Assembly: GCA_963575745.1 (NCBI GenBank)
Contig: CAUYUJ010007432.1
Coordinates: 1 to 32,140 of the forward strand
Length of the DNA stretch: 32,140 nucleotides
DNA from: Prorocentrum cordatum
Lineage: Eukaryota > Sar > Dinophyceae > Prorocentrales > Prorocentraceae
Reading direction: 5' to 3'
Each line of letters begins with the position of its first letter. Position 1 is the stretch's first letter. A program made the translations under genes and the position numbers. The notes below the pieces were generated by a model, which saw only the letters and a list, made by a program, of their open reading frames with translations, ran no database searches and was not told the origin of the DNA. Below, one piece after another: positions 1-9,569 of the stretch.

Positions 1-57
1 TGTCGGCCCTCGTTGCGCTGCCTGCGTCGTGTGGGAGGGCCTCGGTGGACAGGCGCA

Positions 58-190
58 CTCCTCCTCCTCCTCCTCCTCCTCCTCCTCCTCCTCCTTTCCT
101 CTCTCCTCCTCTCTCCACCTCTCCCCTCCTACTTCCCATCCAACTCCCCTCCCCCTCCCCCCTCCCCTCCTTTCCTCCAGGCGGGCGCGA
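58..190. repeat. CTC-type pyrimidine tract
   Basis: A tract of CTC/CCT triplets (about 60-95) passes into a looser C/T-rich stretch up to the start of the first fold-back element. Open frames through it translate to poly-Ser, poly-Leu or poly-Pro and are not credible proteins. No gene is visible here. Confidence 0.85.
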
Positions 191-382
191 GCCCGGGGGG
201 AAGTGAGAAGGGGGGCGGGCCTTCTCAGAAGGCTCGCAAATCCCCCCGCCTTCTGAGAAGTTTTCTGGGCCCTCCCGAAGACGAAGGAAGAACCTGTCGG
301 AAGGCGCGGGGGCTTCTGAGAAGTCCCGCCGCCTTTGAGGAGGCCTTCGCCTTCTCGCTTCCCCCCCCATTGCTCGCCGCCG
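181..382. mobile_element. Fold-back element, family E, copy 1
   Basis: The ends are inverted copies of each other: GGGGGGAAGTGAGAAGG on the left and CCTTCTCGCTTCCCCCCC on the right, with GCGAGC/GCTCGC just outside. The interior carries several short palindromes of the type CCTTCTGAGAAGG. There is no coding capacity. A second copy with the same ends lies at 2121-2314, so this is a dispersed MITE-like element rather than a chance palindrome. The family is unnamed as far as I know. Confidence 0.65.
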
Positions 383-420
383 GAGCACGCGCTCTGAGGA
401 TCACAGGGCCACGCACGCCT

Positions 421-660
421 GCAGTGATGGCCCAATTTTCCGTCACCACTACCATATGTAGAACCGGGGAGAAGGGAGGATGGGAAGGTCCTCCTCCTCC
501 TTCTCCTCCTCCTCCTCCTACTCCTTCTCCTCCTCCTCCTCCTCCTCCTACTCCTCCTCCTCCTCCTTCTCCTCCTCCTCCTCCTCCTCCTCGTCCTCCT
601 CCTCCCCTCCCCCCTCTCCTACCTGTGGTAGTGGTGGCGGACAACTGGCCCATCGTGCAG
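421..660. mobile_element. Fold-back element, family D, copy 1, with a CCT-array core
   Basis: The left arm (about 421-460, containing CGTCACCACTACCA) is the inverted complement of the right arm (about 620-660, containing TGGTAGTGGTGGCGG). The outer parts also pair (GATGGCCCAATTTTCC with GGACAACTGGCCCATC). Between the arms is a CCT triplet array, about 488-615. A second element with related arms and a pyrimidine core lies at 9706-9842. No coding sequence. Confidence 0.65.
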
Positions 661-699
661 CTGTGGGCCCCCCAGAGGTCTGGACTCTTTCCCTGGGAC

Positions 700-790
700 T
701 AGTTTTTCATCCTGATTTTTTTTCCGCGGTCCCCAGGCCCCGGAAGGGCCCCAGGAGGCCGAAAATAGCGAAAACCTCCCGCCGTGCTTC
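700..790 (-). repeat. Dispersed repeat, family F, minus orientation
   Basis: Read on the minus strand this matches a roughly 100-120 bp module that recurs at 1766-1895, 19940-20150 (two tandem copies) and 31555-31670. The shared core is a GCGGGAGGTTTTCGC-like segment, then TTTCGGCCTC, then GGGGCC, a CCGTCAGGAAGCGACTC-like segment and GGGAATGGGTCGAG. No protein is indicated. Confidence 0.5.
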
Positions 791-833
791 TTCACAGCGC
801 GAGGGGGTCTGGGGGTAAGCCAGGCATTTATTT

Positions 834-843
834 TTATATATAG

Positions 844-907
<64 letters not shown>

Positions 908-985
908 GTATATGTATATGTATATGTATATGTACGTACGTATATATATATATATAGATAGAGTTATCTCTTTATAAATATATAT
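834..985. repeat. TATATG/TATA microsatellite
   Basis: About ten GTATAT hexamers in a row are followed by TA- and GATA-rich sequence. It abuts the truncated family-B element at 998. It is much more AT-rich than its surroundings. Confidence 0.9.
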
Positions 986-997
986 AGATATAGATAT

Positions 998-1109
998 GTG
1001 TTAAAAAATCTCAGGGCGATTTTGGGGCTGTTTCTGACTATCTTTGACCGTTTTGCGTACTGTTTATGTTTCCTCCCAAATCCGCCTGTGGGAGGGCATG
1101 CCCGACCTC
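998..1109 (+). mobile_element. Family B element, 3' part only
   Basis: This stretch matches the right half of the family-B elements at 14191-14409 and 14516-14690: an AATCTCAGGGCGATTTT-like start, a TGTTTATGTTT segment, then CCAAATCCGCCTGTGGG and the terminal GGCATGCCCGACCT. The left terminal repeat is missing; the microsatellite occupies that position. Confidence 0.5.
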
Positions 1110-1285
1110 AGTCTGGGGTGGGCCTCCCCTCGCCCGCGGGGCGCGAGGCGCCAGAGCCCCCTGGGGGGGGGCGCGGCGCCGCCCCTCGGCGCCATGGCGC
1201 GCCGCGGGCGGCCACGGCCGCGCGGCGGCGCGCGGGGCGGCGCGGCCGTTGCCTTGCGGCCGGCGGCGGGCGGCCAGGCCGCCCT
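1110..1285. other. Very GC-rich segment without a recognised gene
   Basis: Composed almost only of G and C with many GCGC and GGCGG motifs. All frames give Ala/Arg/Pro/Gly-rich translations on both strands, as expected from composition alone. Similar sequence occurs at 19641-19760 and 30370-30480. Confidence 0.6.
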
Positions 1286-1724
1286 GAGATCGGGTGGCGC
1301 TCCAAGTGGGGGCAGTCTTATCTCCGTCAGCATCATCCGCATCCTTCCTCTCCTCATTCCTACCTCCTACTCCTCAATCATCATCTCGTCTGTCTTCCTC
1401 CTCCTCCTTGTTCCTCCTCCATTTCCTCTCCATGTCCTCCCTCCATTCACTCCTCATCCTCATATCCTCCTGCCTCCTCTTCCTCCTCCATGTACTCCTC
1501 CTCCTCCTCGTCCTCCTCCTCCTCCTTCTCCTCCTCCTCCTCCTCCATGTCCTTCTCCTTCTCCATGTCCTCCTCCTCGTCCTCCTCCTACTCCTCCTCC
1601 TCCTCCTCCATGTCCTCCTCCTTCTCCATGTCCTCCTCCATTCCTCAATGTCCTCCTCCTCCTCCTCCTCCTCCGGCCGGGGCCGCCCACAGATCGGGCG
1701 GCGCTCCAGTGGGGGCCAGTCTTG
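1286..1724. repeat. Pyrimidine tract bracketed by a 34-bp direct repeat
   Basis: AGATCGGGTGGCGCTCCA (1286 onward) and AGATCGGGCGGCGCTCCA (1691 onward) begin two near-identical copies of about 34 bp, both ending in CAGTCTT. They bracket about 370 bp of CTC/CCT triplets with interspersed CCATGT. A preceding GGCCGCCC is shared as well. This could be a duplication or the ends of an insertion. Confidence 0.6.
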
Positions 1725-2067
1725 AGGCGGGCAGGTCCCTCTACAGGACCCAGAGGTCCAACGTATTGGACAAATCAGGACGGAGGTGTTTTTTCGCTGT
1801 TTTCTGCCTCGAGAGGCCCTCGCCAGGCCGCGGGACCGTCAAACAACGACTCAGGATGAAAAACAGGTCCCGGGGAATGGGTCGAGGCTTCTGGGGGGGC
1901 TGTATTGAAAACATCACGACATCGGATCTCTGGGGAGGAGTATTCAAGAATAGAAAAGCGTCTGGGGGCGATCCTTCGTGCTCGTTTCATGACGATGTTT
2001 GCTGACTTTGTGACCGTCGTTTGTATGTTTCTTCCAAAATCCGCCCGTAGGAGGATATGTCCGACCC
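1725..2067 (+). mobile_element. Family B element with an internal family F module
   Basis: The left end (GGTCCCTCTACAGGA) and right end (AAATCCGCCCGTAGGAGG, then CATGTCCGACC-like sequence) match the termini of the family-B elements in the 14.2-14.7 kb region. Unlike those, the interior at about 1766-1895 contains a family-F module, giving about 343 bp instead of 175-219. No protein is encoded. The nesting suggests insertion of one repeat into the other. Confidence 0.5.
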
Positions 2068-2120
2068 AAGACCAGTCTCGGTCGGGGCCGAGGGGTCTCA
2101 ATTCAGGATCGTTGAATTCG

Positions 2121-2314
2121 GTGGTGAGCGAGGGGGGGAAGTGAGAAGGAGAAGGCCTTCTGAGAAGGCGGCGGGACTTGTCAGAAGCCCTCCGGCCTTC
2201 TGAGAGGCTTCCTGTGTCTTCGAGGAAGGCTCAGAAAATTTCTTACAAGGCCGGGGGACTTCTGAGCCTTTGAGAAGGCACGCCTCTTCTCACTTCCCCC
2301 CCAGGCTCGCCGCC
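2121..2314. mobile_element. Fold-back element, family E, copy 2
   Basis: The ends GGGGGGGAAGTGAGAAGG and CTTCTCACTTCCCCCCC are inverted repeats, flanked by GCGAG/CTCGC. The interior again contains CCTTCTGAGAAGG-type palindromes. It has the same ends as 181-382 and no coding capacity. Confidence 0.65.
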
Positions 2315-2319
2315 GACAG

Positions 2320-2611
2320 TCAGTCTCAGTCGGAGCCGAGGGGGGCTCCATCCAGTACCATTTAACCGATCCCTGTCCCCCTTTCCATCCTCATCCCGAT
2401 GCCCACTGCCCCACCGCCACCACAGCCGAGGAGGCTCCAACGTGTGGGCCTCCAGCTGGGCTCAGCATCCTCAGGGACGGCGCTGGATCCAGTTGGAGCA
2501 AGTACTAGTCAAGGGGGGCTCCATCGGGTGGGCCTCCGGCTGGAGTCGGCCTCGTCTGAACAAGTGGTGCAGGTGGAGAAGACGGGGTCAGAGGATCGCT
2601 CCACACCGCTC
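2320..2611. other. Unassigned stretch
   Basis: No convincing gene. A phrase close to GTGGGCCTCCAGCTGG occurs twice (about 2445 and 2530), each near GGGGGGCTCCAT, indicating a diverged direct duplication of about 80 bp. Open frames in this stretch are short and lack recognisable motifs. Confidence 0.4.
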
Positions 2612-2780
2612 GAGAAGCAGGCAGCAGCACAAGCATAAACTTTGGGAGGTCTGCGCGGATGTCTTGGAGCGGTGCTGGCCCCTCTTGGCGGCGCCTGGCC
2701 CGCGCGCCCGGGGAGGGTTGCCTGGCGCCGACCCAGGGAATCCGCGCGGACCTCCGAAATTGTGCGGTACCTATGTGTAG
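2612..2780 (+). mobile_element. Introner-like fold-back element, family A, copy 1
   Basis: The left end has the AAGCATAAACTTTGG motif seen in the copies inside the GH2 gene; the rest of that terminus is diverged (GAGAAGCAGGCAGCAGC). The arms fold back: GGAGGTCTGCGCGG on the left pairs with CCGCGCGGACCTCC on the right. The GC-rich apex (CTTGGCGGCGCCTGG) also matches the other copies. No flanking exon can be recognised, so its intronic status is unknown here. Confidence 0.7.
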
Positions 2781-2824
2781 CATGTATATGCAAATACGTT
2801 AGTCAGCGTGGGCCCCACGCAATA

Positions 2825-3116
2825 AGCTAGTGCGCGCGGATGTGCAAGCTGTGTGGTGCAAGCTATGCGGTGCAGACTATGTGGTGTAAGCTATGTGGTG
2901 TAAGCTACGTGTTGCAAGCTATGTGGTGTAAGCTATGTAGTGCAAGCTGTGTGGTGTAAGCTATGTGGTGCCATCCACGTGGTGCAAGCTATGTGGTATA
3001 TGCAATGTGGAGCAAGCTATGTAGTGCAAGCTGGGTGGTGCAAGCTATCTGGTGCAAGCTATGTGGTGTAAGTTATGCTCTGTAAGCTATGTCGTGTAAG
3101 CTATGGGGTGCAATTC
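2825..3116. repeat. 14-15-bp minisatellite (GCAAGCTATGTGGT type)
   Basis: About twenty variants of GCAAGCTATGTGGTG / GTAAGCTATGTGGTG follow one another. The same unit recurs at 4515-4625 and around 4775-4815, ahead of the second composite-repeat copy. No coding sense. Confidence 0.85.
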
Positions 3117-3205
3117 ACTGGCCGAACTTGAAGTTGTCAACTCCACTGCTCGCGCAATCATCCCACCCACTCACCCGCAACTTGGTTTGCAAAACCCATG
3201 CGGGA
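3117..3205 (+). repeat. Conserved ~90-bp block, copy 1
   Basis: This block (GAACTTGAAGTTGTCAAC, then CGCGCAATCATCCCACCC, then AAAACCCATGCGG) recurs at 4817-4905 with few changes. In both places it follows the GCAAGCTATGTGGT minisatellite and precedes a GAC-rich or GAT-rich stretch, so it marks the same position in two copies of a larger composite unit. Confidence 0.75.
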
Positions 3206-3287
3206 CCGAGCACAGATATCGCTCCGGGGTCGTCTTGGAGCCCTCGGGGGCGTCTCAAGAGCGCCGCAAGAAGGCCGGAGAAGCAAG

Positions 3288-3832
3288 ACGGCCGACGACG
3301 ACGACGACGATGGCGGCGATGACGACGACGCCGACGTCGACGACGACGAAGACGACGACGCCGACGCCGACGACGACGAAGGCGACGACGGCGTCGCCAA
3401 CGAAGACGACGACGAGGGAGGAGGGAGGACGACGACGGCGACGACGACAACGACGACAACGACGACAACGAGGGAGGAGGGAGGACGGCGACGACGCGAA
3501 CGATGAAGAAGGAGGAAGGACGGCGACGCTGACGGCGACAACGACGAGGGAGGAGGGAAGACGACGACGAGACGACGACGACGACAACGACGACGACGAC
3601 GGCGACGAAATGGGAGGGACGACGACGAGACGCCGACGACGGACGACGACGACGACGACGAGGGAGGAGGATGAAGGACGACCACGGCGACAACGACGAC
3701 GGAAACGACCACGACGCCAAAGAGGACGACGACGACGAACACGAGGAAAGACACAGGACGACGTAGGCGACGACGACGACGACGCGGGAGGATGGAGCAC
3801 GGCGACGACGACGACGACGCCGCAAGAGCGCG
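3288..3832. repeat. GAC/CGA trinucleotide array with GGGAGG interruptions
   Basis: More than 500 bp of GAC triplets, broken by GAGGGAGGAGGGAGGAC-like segments. Frames on both strands give low-complexity Arg/Thr/Asp or Val/Ser translations with no domain. Not a gene. Confidence 0.85.
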
Positions 3833-3835
3833 CGC

Positions 3836-4320
3836 GCACGCTTTTGTTGAAAATTCGTGTTGCGAAACCTTGTGTTTTTGTAGGTTTTTTGGACGCGCGA
3901 TTTTGAAATCCTTCCGAAACCGATGGGTTTTGAAGGATTTCGGCGTACGCGCGCGACGACGCGCGCGTCTGCACTTCGTCCAATTTTTTGCAAAGGATTC
4001 TCGCGGCGGCACTCGCGCGGCACTCGCGCAAGGGCGTTCGACAGATTTCGACATGCGCGCGCGCGACGCCTGTTTGGTAGCATGTTGTGAAATCTTGAAC
4101 AACCAATGGTTTTCTTAAGATTTCGCAAGAGCTCGCGCGTGAGCTTTTTTATCAAATCAGTGTTACGAAACCCTGTGGTTTTGTATGTTTTTTGGAAACT
4201 CGATTGCGAAATCCTTCCGGCACCGAAGGTTTTTGAAGGATTTCGGCATGCGCGCGCGACAACGCGCGCGTGTGCATTTCGCCCTATTCTTTACAAAGGG
4301 ATTCGCGAAAAAGTGCTACT
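3836..4320. repeat. GCGCGC-rich dispersed repeat, two diverged tandem units
   Basis: Two units (about 3836-4130 and 4131-4320) share GTTTTTGTAGGTTTTTTGGA-like, GAAATCCTTCCG, TTTTGAAGGATTTCGGC, GCGCGCGCGA and TTTTTTGCAAAGGATTC motifs in the same order. A third diverged version lies at 5235-5640, and related sequence makes up the ~0.75-kb arms at 21818-22590 and 26757-27505. Noncoding by all frames. Confidence 0.65.
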
Positions 4321-4510
4321 TTAGAATCACAGATGTCACCGCATAGTGTTTTTTACAAGGGAACCTCAGGGGGGGGATACCGGCTGGCCTGGGACATTGT
4401 GATTTCATATTTAGGATGGACATGTGGTCATAATCATATGTGATTTACATACCCGAAAGGGGTACCGATAACGCCGGGGAGGGGGGGGTAGAGTCTATTC
4501 TCTTTTTAGA
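4321..4510. repeat. AT-richer tail of composite unit 1
   Basis: Contains GTGATTTCATATTTAGGATG, then GATTTACATACCCGAAAGGGG and CCGATAACG. A similar order occurs at about 5690-5760 (GGGTTCATATCTAAAATG, TAAATTGCGTTATCCC, AAAAGGGGGCGATAA), so this looks like the shared end of the two composite units. No gene. Confidence 0.45.
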
Positions 4511-4514
4511 AAGG

Positions 4515-5770
4515 AGTCTCTGTGTGGTGCAAGCTAGGTGGTTCAATCCATCTGGTGCAAGCTATTTGGTGTAAGCTGATTGCTGGGAGCTGTGTGGTGT
4601 AAGCTATGTTGTGCAAGCTAAATCTAGGCGGCCACAGGCGTCCACGGGGCGGACACCCAACACATTCTCGGCACATCCATCTAATTAGTAGAGGCAGAAG
4701 CGAAAAACATACCATGTTCAGGGAAAGTGTAAGTTTGCGAATTTGGACCCCTATCCGCTGAGTCATTGCATACAGTCTGTGTAAGCTATCTGGGGCGTTC
4801 TATGAGGTGTGATCCGTGCTGACGAACTTGCAGTTGTCAGCTCCACTGATCGCGCAATCATCCCACCCACCCACCCGCAACGGGATTTGTAAAACCCATG
4901 CGGCGTCGATTGTGATGACTGCTTGGCGCTGGCTGGCGCATCGCTGCGGCCGCGCTAACGCGCGCAGGCTCGCGCGCAGAGCGGCCAGCTAGTCTTGCGC
5001 GACCGACGCGGCCGCGGTGACGTTGACCGCTGGGGAGTTCCCACCGCGTCTCGCAGACCGCCCTGGCGCGAGGGCACTTCAATGCGAGTCGGTTACTCGA
5101 GCGGACGCGATACCATGGCGACGTAGACAATGGCAGACGCGATGATGATAGTGACGATGTTGGTGGCGATGGTGACGATGACGACGGCGCCAATGTTGGT
5201 CTCGCCGATGAAGATGATGGCGTCAACGTGTCGGTGGTGAAGATTTTGGAAGGATTTCGACATGCGCGCGCGGCCAATTGGCGCGAATGGCCCGCATTGA
5301 GCCCCCACCAGCTTGCGCGCAAAGGGCGTTCGAATGATTCCGACATGCGCGCGCGAGAGGCCCGCTTGGTCCCATGTGAGGGACATGTTGTAACACGTAT
5401 GGTTTCGCAAGAATTTGGGAAAAAACGTGCGCGCAGGCATTGTTGAATCATGATTTTGCAACACCGTGTGTTGATATCGTTCGTATTCTTATTATGATTA
5501 TGTTGATGTTCCTGGGAACCTGGATTTTGGAATTTCGGCTTGCGCGCGCGCGGCGGCACCGATCTTGTATTTATTTTGCGAATGTATGCCGGAACCATCT
5601 GAATTTTGATAAACCAGGGTTGCGCGCATAGAATTTTATGATAAGGTTGAAGAGGGGCGATGAAAAAAGGGTTTCGCTCGGGTGGTATGGGTTCATATCT
5701 AAAATGAACGATGGGGCGGCGTCATTTGTAAATTGCGTTATCCCAAAAGGGGGCGATAATTGTGGGGGGA
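4515..5770. repeat. Composite repeat, copy 2
   Basis: This repeats the order seen at 2825-4500: GCAAGCTATGTGGT-type minisatellite (4515-4625 and 4775-4815), the conserved ~90-bp block (4817-4905), a GC-rich stretch and a short GAC/GAT-rich array (about 5105-5235), GCGCGC-rich sequence with GAAGGATTTCGACATGCGCG (5235-5640), and an AT-richer tail. About 120 bp of unrelated sequence interrupts the minisatellite at about 4640-4770. No gene is recognisable. Confidence 0.6.
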
Positions 5771-5819
5771 GGGGCTGTGCATCCGATTTTTTTTGTTGCA
5801 AAGGGAATTGATGCGAGGC

Positions 5820-6055
5820 GGCGACAGGGCGGGGAAGAGGCGTCGACGGGGCACCGACGGAGAACACGGAACCGCCAAACTGACACCCAGGTCCAGACGA
5901 CGGGTGGCGACGAGGTTGCGATGGGGCTGCGACGGCAGCGCGGAGCCGTCAGACCGACACCCAGGCCCAGACGACGGGCGGCGATGAGGCGGCGACCAGG
6001 CAGCGACGGGGCGGCGACGGCGAGCCCGGAACCGCCAGACCGACACCCACGCCTA
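5820..6055. repeat. ~74-86-bp GC-rich tandem repeat
   Basis: The phrase GACACCCAGG/C recurs at about 5882, 5956 and 6042, each time after CCGCCAGAC-like sequence and, for the first two, before CCAGACGACGGGYGGCGA. Three degenerate units. Arg- or Ala-rich frames through it reflect composition only. Confidence 0.6.
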
Positions 6056-6109
6056 GTTTCTTGGAACAAAAGCTGAGGAACTTTATGTGCAAACACCGTG
6101 TTGGGAATG

Positions 6110-6770
6110 TGGATCAATACATATGTATGTATGCAGGCATGTATGTTTGTATATATGTATATATATATATATATATGTTTATGTACTCTTTATACAGACA
6201 TACGTGTATTCATTTATATTTGTATGGATGTGTTTATGATTGCGTACATGCTTGTGTATATTATATACATACCTACATGTAGATATACAGTTCTTTCATG
6301 TTTTAGGTTTGATCACATATATATACACATACATATATATATATACACATATATATATAGATGTATATATATATATATATATATGTTTATATATATGCAT
6401 ATACGTATACATGCAGATAGCTATGCGCATATCAGGTCATATGTATGTACTATGTTTATCCACATGTCTATGTGTAGCTTTATGCGTGCGAATACGTGTA
6501 TGTATATGTACATATATATGCATGTGGGTACATGCGTGTGTGTACTCATACAAACATACATCTATCATATGTATACACCCATCGGTGTACACACGTGCAT
6601 GCATGTCTGTATGTATGTATGTAGGTAGGTAGGTAGGTGGAACGGTACGTATGTAGATAGGTACGTATGTATGTATGTATGTATGTATGTATGTATGTAT
6701 GTATGCATGAATGTATGTATGTATGTATGTATGTGTATATCTATATCTATTTATACACATATCATTGCCA
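6110..6770. repeat. TATG/TATA/GTAC microsatellite region
   Basis: About 650 bp of alternating purine-pyrimidine sequence: TATATA runs (about 6150-6180 and 6365-6385), ACATACATATAT segments, then a long GTAT array (about 6605-6735). Open frames translate to Tyr/Ile/Met/Cys-rich strings and are rejected as proteins. Confidence 0.9.
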
Positions 6771-7043
6771 ATGCATGAGCGTTGCTGCTCGATTCGGGTC
6801 CAGATTTTATCCATCCTAGCGTCACCAGTGCATAGCCGATGCATCGGCGATGTGGCACTTTCGTCTGCCTCCGTGTGATTGCCCGACCCCCATTTTGGCG
6901 GCCTCCAGGTGGCAGCAGCGGCGCTGGTCACGCACTCGTGGCCAAGCAGCCTTGGTGGCGCCCAGAGCACGTTCTGTCGGGTCCGAGGTTCGAGGTTCGA
7001 GGATCCAGAGGACTTTTTCGGGCCTCTTCGACTTCTTTCGGGT

Positions 7044-7322
7044 CTCCGGGGGCCTCTGGAGGCATCCCGACTGGGACGATCGAAATGGGTACGGAAAGAT
7101 GGGTACGATGTCCAACAGCAATTCCTGCTCATTTTGAACAGGACTCGCTGTCCGCGCCGCCGCGGACGTTGTTCACTGAAGACAAGAAGCCGCCCGCCCA
7201 ACAGCGACCGCTGTCTGTTTTGGACAACACTTGTTGTTGGGCATTGTACACATTTACTCCGTACCCCTTTCGGGCGTCCAAACCAGCGTCCAAACCGGAG
7301 GCTTCCTCAGAGGTTTCTGGAG
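7044..7322. mobile_element. Large imperfect inverted repeat
   Basis: The left arm (about 7044-7160) and right arm (about 7205-7322) are inverted copies. Matching pieces include GGGTACGGA/TCCGTACCC, ATGTCCAACA/TGTTGGGCAT, CTCGCTGT/ACAGCGAC and, farther out, GGTCTCC/GGAGACC. The loop is about 45 bp of CG-rich sequence. The arms are imperfect, consistent with an old fold-back element. No transposase or target-site duplication is evident. Confidence 0.5.
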
Positions 7323-7954
7323 ACCTCATGCCGATAGCGCCGTAACAAAACATCGAGATTTCGTTTTTTTTTTCCACCGTGCTGGGCCTCTGCGCATGTG
7401 TCTCGGGCCCCGAAGCAATCAACAAAACGATCCTGGGTCAACATCTGGTCCTTGGGGTGGGGTCCGCTGGTCTGGGGGCCCCTGTCAGAAAAAGTCGAGA
7501 CGTCGGAACTTTAGATTTGATGTGTGCGCGCCCGACAGACCCAGTCCTTCAACGTCTTTTTTTCTTTTGTGTGTGTATTTCTTTTTCTCACGGCGTGATC
7601 CCCCAGAGCCTCTCGAACCCATCCGTGGTGCTGCTCTCTTGTCGCGGCTGTTTTCCTGCGGGCCCCGAACCCAAGGGGCCCCAAGAAGGTCCCTAGGAGG
7701 CCGAGAGTGCGAACGAAGCGTCGTCCATTCTAGTATCGCCCCCTGAGGGTGGCCGCCTAGCATCATCTCCGTTGCTCGACGTTGCTGTTGCTAACCCCCA
7801 TCACTTGTGCCAACTATCCAGCTGCCTGCGGCAAGTCCCGCCACCGTGACAGCCCAGCATTCTGGGTGGCGATTGTTCGAGGGGGCACGTGAGGCCGTCA
7901 TGTGTGACGCTTTGTGTCTCCAGGCTTGGGAGAGCCGTGATGCGGATGATGAAC
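7323..7954. other. Unassigned stretch
   Basis: No gene recognised. The part at about 7600-7710 (GGGCCCCGAACCCAAGGGGC, then AGGAGGCCGA) faintly resembles the minus-strand family-F module at 700-790. T-rich runs near 7363-7375 and 7556-7585 are unremarkable. Confidence 0.35.
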
Positions 7955-8403
7955 ATTATGAGGATGATGGGGGTGGTGACGGCGGTGATGATGATGCTGA
8001 TGATGCTGATGATGACGATACTGATGATGATGACGATAGTAATGATGATGATAATGATGATGGCGATGGTGATGGCGATGGTTGTTATGAGGTTGAGTAT
8101 GCTGGTAGATGATGCTGATCATGATGATGACGATGGCGATGACGACGACTATGACGATGACGATGCAGATGACGTTGATTTTGATGATGAGGATGAGGGT
8201 AAGGATGATGACGATGATGACGATGACGATGATGACAATGATGATGAAGATGATGATGATGATGCTGATGATCATGATCATGATCATGATCATGATCATG
8301 ATCATGATGTCGATGACGCTGCTACTGATGATGCTGATGCTGATGATTGTGATGGTGATGCTGATGGTGCTGATGATGCTGATGTTGATGATGATGCTGA
8401 CGC

Positions 8404-8435
<32 letters not shown>

Positions 8436-8730
8436 GTGATGATGATACTGATGATGATGATGATGATGATGATAATGATGATGCTCATGATTACGATGCT
8501 GATGCTGATGATGCTGATGATGAACATTATGATGCTGATGACGATGATGCTGATTATGATAACGAAACTGACGTTCATGATAATGCTTGTGGTGAGGATG
8601 TTGCTGATGATGATGATGCTGATGATGAGGATGCTGACGCTGATGATGCTGATCATGATGATGATGATGCTGATGATGATGCTGATGATGATACTGATGA
8701 TGCTGATGCTGATGGTGATGATGCTGCTGC

Positions 8731-8768
<38 letters not shown>

Positions 8769-8955
8769 CTGACGCTGATGATGCTGATCATGATGATGGT
8801 GATGATGGTGATCATGGTGATGATGGTGATGGTGATGGTGATGGTGATGGTGATGGTGATGGTGATGGTGATGGTGATGGTGATGGTGGTAGTGATGATC
8901 ATGATGATGATGACCATGCTGATGATGATGATGAAGAAGAAGAAGAAGATGAAAC
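7955..8955. repeat. ~1-kb GAT/GCT trinucleotide array
   Basis: Almost pure GAT triplets mixed with GCT, GAC and ATC. It includes a run of CATGAT around 8275-8308 and a GGTGAT hexamer run at about 8820-8886, and it ends in GAAGAAGAAGAAG. One frame is open for more than 500 codons and reads almost only Asp/Ala; other frames read Met/Leu or, on the minus strand, Ile/Ser. This is the behaviour of an interruption-poor array and is not evidence of a protein. Confidence 0.9.
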
Positions 8956-8974
8956 TCGTTTGGGCCTTCTTGGG

Positions 8975-9445
8975 GCTGTCATGGCTTCCTGTGAGGCAGG
9001 CTTGGGGGTCCCTTGGGGCCCTCATGGGCCGTCTTGGAGCCCTCTTACTCTAGCTTGGCGCTCTCTTGGGCCGTGTCTGGGGGCCGTCCTTGGGTTCGTC
9101 TTGGCGCCGTCTTGGGCCGTCGAAGGGCCTTTTAAGGCCGTCTTGGCTCACACGGGAGGCTCTCTTGGGCCGTCTTGGGGCCGTCTTGGATGCCTCTTGG
9201 GACATCGTGGAGTCCACTTTGGCCGTCTTGAGCTGACAGCAGCCCGAAAAGGCGAGAGTGCGAAACTCATTCAAACACCCACGGAACATCAAGGACTTTG
9301 GCTTCTTCGAACCCTGTTGGAGGTCCTCTTGTGGCCATGTTGGGCTCTCTTGGATGCATCTTGGGCTGTCTTGAATCAATGTTCGGCCGCCTTGGGGCCA
9401 TCTTGGGCCGCCTTCGAGGCATCTTGGGCCATCAGGGTGTCCTTC
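8975..9445. repeat. GGCCGTCTTGG minisatellite
   Basis: About twenty spaced occurrences of GGGCCGTCTTGG and variants (GGCCATCTTGG, GGGACATCGTGG) in the same direction, separated by 3-20 bp. It reads through in one frame as a Leu/Gly/Trp-rich chain because the spacing is often a multiple of three, but no domain is visible. Confidence 0.7.
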
Positions 9446-9569
9446 GTCGCTTGCACGGGCCGTCTAGTTCGGGACGCATATCCATCGTTTTAAACTACGG
9501 ATCGTGGCTTGGGAGGCCCTGGAGCGCTTGGGAACAGTGCTTGGGAACAGTGCCTGGGAACGCGGCAAG

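Noticed and set aside
1286-1724. LTR retrotransposon
   Set aside because: The direct repeats are only about 34 bp, lack TG...CA ends, and enclose no gag or pol sequence.
3103-4155. Overlapping open frames on both strands as Arg/Ser-rich proteins
   Set aside because: They read through GAC triplets and GCGCGC repeats. Openness on both strands is a property of the array.
6098-6632. Tyr/Ile/Met-rich open frames as membrane proteins
   Set aside because: They are translations of TATA/TATG/ACAT microsatellites.
7889-9493. 534-codon plus-strand open frame as a protein-coding gene
   Set aside because: It is an Asp/Ala translation of the GAT array joined to a minisatellite. No domain, and other frames are equally open.
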